Shown: positions 1 through 10,698 of the stretch, piece after piece
How the letters are laid out: each line of letters begins with the position of its first letter
Numbering within the stretch: the first letter of the stretch is position 1
From: Paramecium tetraurelia
Taxonomy: Eukaryota; Ciliophora; Oligohymenophorea; Peniculida; Parameciidae
DNA length: 64,000 nt
Assembly: GCF_000165425.1 (NCBI RefSeq)
Contig: NW_001799066.1
Span: 702,601 to 766,600, forward strand
Direction of reading: 5' to 3'
Notes under the pieces: generated by a model
The model's database searches: none
The model's input: the letters and a program-made list of their open reading frames with translations, nothing else
Told to the model about the DNA's origin: nothing
Made by a program: the position numbers and the translations under genes

Positions 1-504
1 GATTTGTTTGTAAAATACAAGGTGGATTTGTATTTGAGTGGTCATGTACATACCTATTAAAGAAACAAACCATATTATAAGAATAATATTGCAAAGTACA
101 AATAACAAGATAATATCATCTCGGAATACTAATATCCTGTATCGATAATTGAAGGAGTTGCAGGTACAGATTTTGGGAAATAAAATGAAACGTTTCCAGA
201 AGCAGCATTTATGGAGATTCAAAATCCAAATCATGGAATAGGAATAATTACAGTTAAAAACTCTACACATTTATATTATGAGCATATAACAGTTTCAGAT
301 AACAAAGTTATAGATGCTATATGGTTGGATCGTTCTATTGATACTACTAATACCTCAAATCATGATGGTTTTGAGATTGTTATGTGGGTAATCTTTTCTG
401 TTTTGCTGGTCCTTACTGGTGTTTCTATCTATTATAAGTCAAATTAAGGAAAGAAAAGTAAGAAGAAACTATTGGATGAGACAATAACTATGGTAGTCAG
501 TTGA
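1..504 (+). CDS. Purple-acid-phosphatase-like metallophosphoesterase, C-terminal part
   Basis: This is the 3' end of a gene that begins left of the window. The open frame from base 1 encodes SGHVHTYQRNKPYY near its start, the last metal-binding motif (GHxH followed by Tyr and Arg) of purple acid phosphatase-type metallophosphoesterases. One hydrophobic segment (WVIFSVLLVLTGVSIYY) near the C-terminus, followed by a short Lys-rich tail, suggests a type I membrane protein with the enzyme domain outside or in a vesicle lumen. TAA and TAG codons are read through as Gln; the stop is TGA at 502-504. It lies in tandem with a related gene starting only 11 nt downstream. The substrate is unknown. The family call is firm for the visible part. 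Confidence 0.8.
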
Positions 505-515
505 ATTTTTATGTA

Positions 516-1888
516 ATGATTATTTTATTAAATATTCTTATATAATTCTAAGAAATTGAAGGAAGAATCTGCAATCCTTATGGTTTCCGATAGTCTTTGG
601 GACATTATTATTCAATTTTAAATTACTAATCAGACGTCCTTAGAATAACATTCAATTCCGAGGTAGGACATATTACTTAGAAAAATAGGGTCCTTGTAAA
701 TCTGCGTTCATTGTTCTTTTGGATAATTATACATTTTATGAATATGAAACCAATGTAATCTAAACAAATGGGATGTCATTTTGCAATACTTATCATTCCT
801 TCTCTCACACCTTCTAAATTGGGACCAAATATTTACAATAAAATAATCAAAGCAATTATTATGTCCAGGAAGGCAAATCTATATATGGTCCATTTATGAT
901 ATAGTAAGCAGGATTCTAGAATCCAAGTAGATTCATTGTGCTAGGTAACATGGATTCACAGTGGAAACTAAATAATTCTCAACATACATTTGAGTTCCTA
1001 GAAAATTCTGCTAAAATCTATGAATAGTTCGATGGAATTATTTATTTAGGAAGTATGGGTTTTAATTTAGAGGATGAGAATTGTTTGCAGGGTGATTATT
1101 TTCTAAAGAACATTTCGACATTTGCTTCTCATTACCCTTTTATGATTGCCCCAGGGAATTATGATGCAGGACAATCAAAAAAGTTTGTTTTTATAAAGTA
1201 ATAGTTTAAAATGCCTATTATTTCAGATTACAAACTTGATTTACTTGAATATTATAGTTTTGATGTTGGGTTTGCTCATTTCATTTAGTTCAATCCCTTC
1301 TAATAGATAGTTATGGATATTTAAGGATAGAAAATACTCGATCTACTTGATGAAGACTTAAGAAGAAATCAAAAGCCTTGGATTATAGTATTTACCCATT
1401 ATCCCTTGTAATGTTTTGGAATTTCTTAATGCCAGTTATTCACTAACAAATTATAAGAGTATATCAACATATTCAACAAGTATCAAGTGGATCTAGTATT
1501 GTCCTCATATGCCAATATTTATTAAAGATATATGCAAAGCAATCTCAACTCATTTATTCAAGTGATTGAAGGAATAAGTGGGAATGATATGAATTGGGAG
1601 AATGTCTACATGAATTCAGAGGAAATTGTATATTAATCTAAAGAGATAGGTTTTGGAGAATTGATAATTCATAATGAAACTCATCTCTTTTACTAGCACA
1701 AACTATCTAAGAATAATTAAAGCATTGATGAATTCTGGATTATTAAGTAGAATAGGGAAGAAATTTCACATTTTATCAGAATTACATTAATTTTAATTAT
1801 GATTACATTTATTTCGCAATTATTTGTAATATATAGATGTGTGAGAAGAGAAAAGTTATAAAGGTAATTTTAGATAGTAAGTGAATGA
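516..1888 (+). CDS. Metallophosphoesterase paralogue with degraded active-site motifs (probable pseudoenzyme)
   Basis: ATG at 516 opens a frame with an N-terminal phosphoesterase-like region (RICNPYGFRQSLGHYY). A 26-nt intron at 663-688 restores the frame, which then runs to TGA at 1886-1888 and ends in one transmembrane segment and a basic tail, as in its left neighbour. The fold is recognisable, but the usual purple acid phosphatase metal ligands are largely replaced. GDxG is GNMD, GDxxY is GSMGF, GNHE is GNYD, and GHxHxYxR is SSYANIYQR; only the His of FTHYP remains. The frame is otherwise intact for over 400 codons, so this looks like a retained non-catalytic protein rather than a random relic. 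It probably arose by tandem duplication of the neighbour. A shifted specificity cannot be excluded. Confidence 0.75.
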
Positions 1889-1970
1889 GTAAATGATTAT
1901 TTATAAATGATATTTGATTTATAGTCTAACAGCTTAAAGGTTTTCATAATATGATATAAAATATGACAAA

Positions 1971-4000
1971 TCAAATTTCTCTTCCTTATTAAATAACTTC
2001 AATAAGTGTCAATAGATTATTCTTTTTAACAGCATTTCTACACATATTGGTGATGGCAATTTTAGCATTTCCAACTCTCAATTAACTGGCGTTGCTGATC
2101 ATGGCATTAACTTCTTTTAAGTTGTTCATTAAGATATCATTATTTTATTTCTTTTTATAGAGTTCACTCTAAATGGCTTTATTCTGAACCATCACATTAG
2201 CATACATTTTTTGCATAGTCCTAATATCGCCAATCATTCTAGAATCCTCAGCTTTAACAATATAAGATTTAACAAGATTCATGGCTTCAGCAACATCACC
2301 TGAAATTTATAATTTGGAAGATTTATGTTATTGGACAGCCTCAAGTACCTTTTTGAACTCTTGCATTTCAACAGGGAACTATCCGACTGTCATTAAATCT
2401 TGGATTTGGATGAAGTCACAAAGATCTTGAATGATGTCACCACAAGTGGCAATGGAATCACAACGGATAGTTACCTTTCCTTCCTTAGAATCAAACTATT
2501 ATATTGATAATCTAAATTTACGTGAATCTGTAATTTTTATTGATTAATAATATTAATAGTGTTGAATATGAACTCATTTGTAGATTCGAATTTTTTCTTG
2601 ACTTCCTCATTGATATTGAAACACTAGTCTATCCATTTAACATATCTGGGAACTCTTTCATTAATTTTGGCTTCAACAAATGATGATATCTTAAGATCTT
2701 ACTCAACATATTAGAAATTAGCAAACTTAGGAAAGGTGGGAGATGTTTCCAAAATCAAAAAGTAATTTCCATGAGGATTTGATGAAACAAACACTTTACA
2801 GTTTAAAATAACCTTCTAATTATCAACCAATTATTTCAGAGGTGCAAATAATTTATCTGAAGGTTGAGGATTATTAACTATGTATCCTTCCTTATAATAT
2901 GTGTCATGAAATATGATAGCCTAAGTGATATAATATCCAGGTTCTGATAGGATGAATACTAAATTTAAACATTAATTAGTGTAATTTTTCTAAAATCCAC
3001 ATCTTAGATCTAACCCAACAGGCATTTTATCTAATTACATTTATTACATCAATTCTTGTTTTTTTTAGGTTAACTCAGTGAGAATTCTACTTTAAGATAG
3101 ATTCAGATTGTCTGCATCCTTATCTACAACGGTGTATCCTCTGACATTGCCTTATTTGGATATTGCAATAATTTGATTAACTCCAACACCTCTTAGATCA
3201 GAATAAAGCATTCCACTCAATTATTCATCCAAATTTAACTTTTAAATCAATTAACCAGTCATCAAAGACCTTAATTCAATCTATCCATTTCTTCTCCCCA
3301 CAATGAAATGATTTTCATCATTGCAAATGAGTTTGAATATCTTTTCTTAATCTTCACTGTTGTGCCACAATTCCAATTATTATCGATGTAATTTAATAGA
3401 TCCATTTTCCATACCAGTCAGAAGATAAGTTTGATCGAAATAGATAATTCCAGCAAAAGAAACTGGTAAAGATTGAGTATTAAATTGGAATACTATGTCC
3501 ACTCCTCTTAAGAGTCTAACACAATTATCTGTTGTGCCAATAACAATATAATTCTCATTATCGAAACCGAAAACACATAATGCAGCAACCTCATCACTTG
3601 CCACATTCCAATAAATCTCCTCGCCCTATACATTGAATCCTTATAGACTGCAATTACCTCCCACGAATATTAACTCTTAAAGAGAATCGCCATTATAATA
3701 TTACCCAATTGCCAAGGTATTTATCCCATCTTGCACTTCAATAAAGCATTGATCAAAATTGTTCTCAACATCATGAACTGTCAACGTGTTCTCACTTGCC
3801 ATCACGAGACATTGGTTGATCACACCCAATGATTTGAATTCTCTTTTCACATTTAAGAAATTTGATGTATTATTCTGAAATAGTAAAATGCTTCCTATAG
3901 AAGTATATCCAATCAACGAAGTCGAGTCTCCAATTAGCTTACCTGATGTGGCCATTATGATATCATATTTAAGCGAAAAGTTGTAGGATTGGACAATCAT
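1971..4000 (-). CDS. BBS2: BBS2, BBSome subunit
   Basis: The minus-strand frame starts at ATG 4000 (MIVQSYNFSLKYDIIMATSG) and ends at TGA 1971-1973, giving about 668 residues against roughly 720 in human BBS2. The N-terminal beta-propeller shows family phrases such as VQDGINTLAIG and FVGGNCSLQGF. The C-terminal helical region carries VKAEDSRMIGDIRTMQKMY and ASQLRVGNAKIAITNMCRNAV, matching the conserved BBS2 tail. One 26-nt intron lies at 2496-2521. The BBSome is an octameric coat that carries membrane proteins in and out of cilia, which fits a ciliate. The gene is divergent from the SIN1-like gene, with 185 nt between start codons. Confidence 0.9.
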
Positions 4001-4185
4001 TACTCCTTTAGTAATTTATATTTATTGATATTTAATTATATACCCATACTAAACATTCCCTTTTTGTAGATCATATGATTATTATTTTCTATTATATTAC
4101 AAACGAAGAACTCCATCTCCTAATCCTAAGTTCAAACTCACATTTATACATTAATTATTTATACTCCTTGGATATATTAATATTA
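4001..4185. promoter_or_regulatory. Shared divergent upstream region of BBS2 and the SIN1-like gene
   Basis: The 185 nt between the two start codons must hold both promoters. It is almost pure A+T, with no motif that I can name. A frame upstream of the SIN1-like ATG is open from 4075, so a longer N-terminus starting there is possible but would be unusually hydrophobic. Confidence 0.4.
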
Positions 4186-5842
4186 ATGGAAATCAGCAAT
4201 CGCCAAGACATCGAAAAATTGATAGCTTACAGCAAAAGTATTCAAGTTGGTCTCATCGAAGATGTATTTATCTGAGCTATCCCAGGATTTCAATGATCAA
4301 TACACTCCCCCTGAGAAACATGTCTATGAATCAGAAACACTTCCTGACATAAAATTAGAAGAATTCGAACCTAATCTAAATGAAGATGAAATGCTTAAAT
4401 TATTAAAACAGAATGTTCAATCTGCTAAAATGAAAGAAAGTGTGAGCAGTGAACATGATAGTCTCGACAGTTAAGATTCAATTGAAAGGAGATCCACTCC
4501 TCCAAAACGTAAATAATAATGAGTTGATCCTCAAATCCAAATCCAAATCCCTGTCTAGAAAAGCTAAACTACTGTAGACATGACAGAGTACAACAAAGTT
4601 CCTGAAGAAGTCTTGTAATTATTGGACGGAGCAAAAGAACGCAAATCAATGCTGGGTGCAGCCATTAAAAATACTAAAGGAACCAGCATGTTATTGCAAT
4701 CACAGGGAAAGCCTATTAAGATTTACTTTTTTAACACTCAATAACACATTCAACTCAATGTTACCAAAAGTACTACAGTCCTATAAGTTATTAGAATAAG
4801 CATAACTGAATATTATAAAAATAACAATTACGATTAGAGATTATTGAGATATCCTGATAATGTTGATGCTTACGAAATAAGATTTGTTGATGATGACTAT
4901 GAATTCAAAGCAGAAATGGCGTTTGGTGCTATTGATAAAAAAAAAGAAATCCTCTCAACTTAGACGAATGTTTTCTCTCTTATTGAAATAAGTAACTACA
5001 AATCACAAACTAATGATATGCAGATCTTAGAAAAAGTTAATCCAAATATGATCCTTGTTGATGTCTTGATTATTGACTAGAAACCTGAAAAGAATGTCAC
5101 TACAAAAATTTAATTAGATAAAAATTCTATTGTTCAAGATATATTCACTTAGATTAATAAAAAGAATAAATAAGTAAAATCTCATTAACTAACTAATAGA
5201 TCAATCAAATAGATTATATTATTCAATTAAATGATGATGACACTCTTTTAGATCTAGATTTAAGAATGCCAGTAGCTCAATTATAGAATAAAAAAGTTTA
5301 AATAAAATAAAAGACTTGGGCAGATTAGGCAGAACAATAATTCGTTAATAGTTAAAGAAGAGATACTATTACAGAACATGATGATTATGTTGATGCTCCC
5401 TTAAATCATATCCAAGCATTTAAATATGAAAAGTTTACAGTGGTTAAAATCAATGAAAGAGGAAAAAGATAGGATAGAATATTAGGAATTGACCAATTCA
5501 GAATTTATAATATGAACAAAAAGGAAAATTTAGGTATCTTCTCATCTAAGACTAATCTTAGGATTGTTTGAGAGGATTTTAAACAATAAAAACTCAGGTA
5601 CAAAGTTCCCATAGAGATTAATAGAAGATATTGTTGATATTCGGATTGCTCATTAATTTTTATACATTACTTTTAGATAAGAGAGTATTTTAATAATTTA
5701 TTTATTAGATGACTTCAAAGAATTGAAATTTGATACTTTAGATTCTAAAATTGCTTAAAAAATATACAAGAAGATTAATTTTATCCGAGACTTTTAGATA
5801 ACAACTTAAAAATATAGAGCTTCTATTTAAAAATTAGATTGA
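4186..5842 (+). CDS. SIN1/AVO1-like TORC2 subunit (CRIM, Ras-binding-like and PH regions)
   Basis: Exons join through introns at 4264-4285 (22 nt), 5174-5199 (26 nt) and 5534-5561 (28 nt) and end at TGA 5840-5842. The CRIM-type ubiquitin-like fold is clear: IKIYFFNTQQHIQLNV followed by VDAYEIRFVDDD, matching the acidic AYELRxxEDDGE element of SIN1. A second ubiquitin-like stretch follows (IIQLNDDDTLLDLDLRMP). A PH domain then opens with FKYEKFTVVKINERGKRQDRILGID. SIN1 anchors TOR complex 2 at membranes and presents AGC kinases. Oddity: an in-frame TGA at 4520-4522 separates the acidic N-terminal part from the CRIM part although both sides read in one frame. No ordinary intron removes it. The left 330 nt may therefore be a separate small gene, with SIN1 starting near ATG 4580. 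Confidence 0.75.
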
Positions 5843-5888
5843 TATATAAAATATGATATATATTAATTTTATTTTTTCCTTGAAGACA

Positions 5889-8800
5889 TCACATCAATCC
5901 AAATCCTTCACAATTTTATAATGCTATTTGCAGTTTCATTATCATTTTATCAATTGAATCATACTATGGCAGTAATAATACATTAAAACAGGTATGAGCT
6001 GATGGCAATTATTCCGAATCTTAAGTAATATAAATCAACTTTACCTTCTCCATGTTTTTAAATTAAGAATTTTAATGATTTTAAACCACCTACAGGAATT
6101 CTATCAGAACCAGTGCAAAAAAACAAAAATCTTTTTTATTATTCTTCATTTAGTGTTCTTAAAAATGTCCAAAATTATCTAAGGTATAAACAATAAAGCT
6201 AACTTTATGTATTCAGAATTGTAATCGAACCCATCATACTCTGTTGAATCCTCTAATTCCTTAAGATTCAAGTTTTTTTATCCAACAATTAATTATTGTA
6301 ATTCGGAGCCTGAAAATAATTTAATTCCATTTCCCTCCACCACTCTCCAAAATCCTTATTTAAAAGAATTAAATGTTGTTTCAATTTACAGATTTAAATA
6401 ATAGTTAGTGCATAATCTTATATATTCATGCTTATTTTATTGTGTTACCATTATTTCAGTTCCATTAGGCTAAATATAAGTATAATAAATTATACAAGTA
6501 ATTCCACATTAATAATGTCATCCCGTATTGTTTCAGTAATAGTAAAATTCAAAGCAAATACATCCTCGATATTATCTTATTCATATTAAGCAAGAGCATT
6601 GAGTCCTTTATAAACTTCGAGATCTAATTCTTTTAAATCTTCAAGACAAGTGGGCTCATTCATCAATTTTTTAAAAATGACTTCTGGAAATTAGAGATCC
6701 AAACACACTAATTTATTTGATTTATACCTTAATTATATAATGCTAATCCTAGAATCATGCCAATCAACTCATATTTAAATGGCATTTCCATATTATTTTT
6801 ATTAAACCATAATATTGAGTTATTATTTTTGGGAACAAACATTCCAAAATTTATATCAAATAACTTTTATGTCAATAAAGAGAAGAATTCTCTTGCTAAC
6901 CCTCCTTAGTCGATACCTTGTTCTCCTTAAAATACAATTTAAAGTTAAGCCTTTAAGTTAATATCCTTTCTTGATAGGGATACTAAAGCACTAGTAACAA
7001 CATCATTACGATCAATCATCAATTATAAAAATGGTTAATAAAACATAAATGAATTTTGAAATTAGCTCTTTTAATTCATTTTAGAATCGATGGCTAGAAT
7101 TTCACTTTTGAATTCCAGAGGTATCACCCATGGATATTGACAAAAAGTAAAATAATATCTTTCTAAGTTTTATATACTATAACTATCGAATTAAATGTAT
7201 TCTAACTAATTACCATATTTTGGATACAATGTAGCAATTTCTGATATTTGAAATCTAGTTAGATTTAATAGTTTAAGAGTTTTATTAGAATTATAAAATA
7301 CCTATAAGAGTTCAAGCATTTGTTTAACAAATTGGATTTCTGTTTTTTTTAATAATGGTATATGTTTCTTTGATTGTTATTTTAAGTAATTTCCCATAAT
7401 TTCAATAATTGTTGAAGTATATCTGATGAAATATTCATCAGGCAATATTTTAAGATAATTTGATAAAAGATCCTTATCTTCTTTACTTAAAATTAGAAAC
7501 ACTTCTATAATTCTATTCCCTTCTTAATATAATAAATTATTGAAGCATTTAAAATGCATAATAATAATAATAGCTCTTACAAAATATATACTTTATTTGT
7601 AATTTGAAACCAAATTTTCCATCCATAGTTTAAGAGTTTTTGCATCTAATACATCATTCACCAATTAAATAGCTGATAAATTCAATTCAGGATTTGAATT
7701 TTTATAATTAATAACATCATAGCAATTATTAAAATTTAGAATAAAAGATGCTCCAAAACTATTTGGAAAAATGGACAACTCAGTTAAAGCAACAACTATA
7801 TTATCATTATCCTGTAATTATTGAATAGGTTTTAATTCATTAATCTAATTCCAACATACAGTTGTCCAATCTAAGTAATCCTACTTAAACTATTCAATTA
7901 AATAGTATTATAGAGTTTTCCTATCAAATTCAATTTAGGAAAATATCGGATTACTTTTGCAATAATTCCTATCACAAATAAATTTACCACATCCTTTTGA
8001 TGCTTTCTAGTAAATGTGTCTAAAATCCTCAGAACAAGAAATCTAAAATTTTCATGAATAATACTTTGATATCCAATTAATCATATTGCCATTTTCCATC
8101 TATTTAGATATCAATAATTATTAAATCTGCATTATAAGATCCAATAGTAAGATTTTCATTTAAAATTTCTCCATTGAAATGTCCCTAATGCTTCTCCAAC
8201 TATTTAATAGCATAATCAGCTTAAAAATGCTTATGTTTCCATAATCTAATCTATTCAACATTGACTTAAAATTCATTTTTAATTGCCAAGCACAATAGTT
8301 ATATCCATTATTTTATAATGCAATCTTAATCTACCTATAGAACTCCTCTTTGTGGGTTTAGTACATTAATATATACAGATTACTAATTTAATTATTAGTG
8401 TTACTCTTAATAAATTTACATTTAAAGAAGGAACACCTTGTTAATTGAAATATACATTTCTTGGTATAGTCATCCCAACACCATATTCAGTTCCCCAGAC
8501 ATCAATCATTAGTTTATTTACCTGAGATAATATTTATAATATCCTACCAAAATAAAATCTTCAGACTATAATTTTATAATTTATTAATTGAAGGAATTAT
8601 CTCTAGGGTATTTTAATAGAAAATTCTCTTTACTACACAAGTCGCAATTCAATGCTCCAGGCTAATTCATGAAATATCTTATACCTTCTCTCTCTTCTCG
8701 TTTGGCGCAATCCCTTATATATACTCAACGTAGTATTACCATTAGCGAAACCACTATTTGGAAACAACATATAATTGCTTACTACTATCCTTAATTGTTT

Positions 8801-8897
8801 TCAAACTCTAAGATGATATCAATATTACCTTACTTGTTTAATAATATAGAATTATTTCCTTTTAAAAAGGAGTTATCTCTTGCCTGATTTTATTCAT
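5889..8897 (-). CDS. HECT E3 ubiquitin ligase with N-terminal DUSP-UBL and AZUL domains
   Basis: ATG at 8895-8897 opens a DUSP domain (LYVVSKQWFRQWQYYVEY, then PGALNCDLC). A ubiquitin-like segment of USP4/11/15 type follows (VEQIRLWKHKHF, then ENLTIGSYNADLIIIDIQ and DGKW). A UBE3A-type AZUL zinc domain comes next, with GCGKFICDRNYCKSNP keeping the GCG-x3-C-x4-C spacing. The C-terminus is a HECT domain with the catalytic Cys in LPSAHTCFNVLLLP and the C-terminal phrase CEGFGLM before TGA 5889-5891. Short phase-consistent introns link the parts: 23 nt (DUSP), 26 nt, 22 nt before the UBL, 22 nt between UBL and AZUL, and 25 nt at 6020-6044. AZUL plus HECT is UBE3A architecture; the deubiquitinase-style front end is not usual for HECT ligases. 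The product is about 950 residues. It converges with SIN1, 46 nt between stops. Confidence 0.8.
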
Positions 8898-8933
8898 TTT
8901 TGTATGTAGGTATTTTTATAATATGAATAATTA

Positions 8934-9906
8934 TCATTAAATTTTCTTTTTCTAAATCTCATCAAAACCATTAATCATATTATCTTAAAATTCATGCCTA
9001 AATGTTAATTCGCATGCCTTGAGAGGCTACCTTAAATTTTAATTAAAAATTTCAAGTAAATGTTAGGCCAATTCTTTTCTTAAGATTTTTTGCTATTCCC
9101 AAGTTTGATATTAGTTTTTAATTTTATTCAATTATTCAATGATTCTTTTGGCAATACCTATTGATTAATTTTGTTTTACTCTATAAATGAAATTTTATTT
9201 CCTATTCCTTCTCACTTTTCATCTATAACTCAAGTAAATCTAAATTAGAATTGAAAATTACCATAGTCTTGCTTTCTTTTTTCCAATGCCCCTTACAAAT
9301 CCTACACTGACTGTTTTAATTCTTAAATTTGGCTCTCTTAAACCTAAAATTTACTCCTCTATTATTCTATTATCTCTTATTAACTTTTCTTCAAATCCTA
9401 TTTTAGTAATATACATTTATACATGTAATTAATCTCTTTCTTCTTAAAGTTTTTCTATTTATTATTATTAATTCTGTAATTACTCCAAAAATTAGACATT
9501 TTCATTATTTATTTCTGATGTTTCCTTTTTTCTTTAAATAAGTTAATCAATTTAGTTTTGCAGGGATTTAATTTAATCTTTCTAATCGCTTTATAACTAT
9601 TAATCTTTTAAGAGATATTGGGATTATTTTTAAAGCAATTCTTCAGACTTTTACTCTTTTATATAAGTGTATTAATACAGTATAGTTAAAAGTCTTTGAA
9701 AAGTTACTGATAGTTAGCTTTTGTCTCATTTAATTCAGATTATAAAAAGGAAATTGTATTCATTAATTCCTAATTACATCAAAGATGATATGTTATATTA
9801 CCTAATCTTTTTAATTGGGTATTATGGAAGAACTGCTATTTTTACCATTAAAAATTGAGAAGTCCTGTGATTTTTCTATTATAAAAATGACATCTTTGGA
9901 ATCCAT
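8934..9906 (-). CDS. Coiled-coil protein, unidentified
   Basis: Start ATG at 9904-9906, stop TGA at 8934-8936. Five introns (32, 23, 25, 22 and 22 nt) join exons rich in Gln, Glu and Lys heptads. Examples are KSEELLQKQSQYLLKDQQL, NENVQFLEQLQNQQQQIEK and SQIQELKQSVQDLQGALEK; the C-terminus is more globular (RQPLKACELTFRHEFQDNM). The product is about 280 residues, mostly long coiled coil, as in many basal-body and ciliary scaffold proteins of ciliates. No family was recognised. It lies 36 nt upstream of the HECT gene start on the same strand. Confidence 0.65.
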
Positions 9907-10059
9907 TATTGATTATCAATTTTATTAAATATATATTCAATTGATTATTTTTAGAAAAGAAGTGGTCTCATATAATATAATTAAGTTAATTTGTGTATGT
10001 AAAATAATTACAAAATTGTATAAAAGAGCATTAACAAATATATGAATTATTCAGAGTCA

Positions 10060-10497
10060 TCAGTGAGATTTTCTGATTTTTTTTTAAATGCCAGGTTCGT
10101 TGATTCTTTATTTAAATTATCGTAGAAGTTCTTGTTCTTCTTCAGATAAAAAATTATCGTAGGAATAATCAAAATCATTATTTTAATCATTTGAATCATT
10201 CTGTTTCAACAAGTTTATCAGACTTTTGATTGACTCGATCGATTCATATTGAGACAATTAATGATCATAGAGTATTTTCAAATCTAATTTTGACAATGTG
10301 TGGTAAGCCTCATTTATTCGATGAAATTGATCTAATGCAAATGCTCGTTATTCTCTGTTTTTATCCTAAATTTAGTTAAATAGAATACAGGATGCCATCT
10401 CAAGGCCAATTTATGATATGCTTTCTTTATTTGCGGCTACTTTGCATCTCTCTTAACACCTAGGATATCATAGTGATTGCCAATCATTAATTTTTTT
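10060..10497 (-). CDS. Small DnaJ (Hsp40 J-domain) protein
   Basis: ATG at 10495-10497 starts a J domain at the very N-terminus: NHYDILGVKRDAK, then KKAYHKLALRWHPDKN. The HPD motif that stimulates Hsp70 ATPase is split by a 23-nt intron at 10366-10388 (HP before it, DKN after). The J domain covers about residues 4-70. An acidic, helical tail (LSEEEQELLRQFKQRI) follows, ending at TGA 10060-10062. The product is about 137 residues and lacks the Gly/Phe and zinc regions, so it is a class C J-protein. Its Hsp70 partner and location cannot be read from the sequence. Confidence 0.85.
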
Positions 10498-10698
10498 CTA
10501 ATTTTGCTTAAAGCTTCAAATTAATATTTATTATATAACAAAATTAACTTCTAGAATTTTCGAATTTATTTCATTAAAACATTATAGAAATTTTAAATCC
10601 AAAAAGAAACTCAAATAAACTTCTAAACACCATGAATTACAATTTGTTTCAATTTAGATAATATTAATTTGACAAATAAAACTAAATTAATAAACCCT

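Noticed and set aside
8668-8670. ATG as start of the HECT ligase
   Set aside because: An upstream in-phase exon from ATG 8895-8897, joined by a 23-nt intron, supplies the first part of the DUSP domain.
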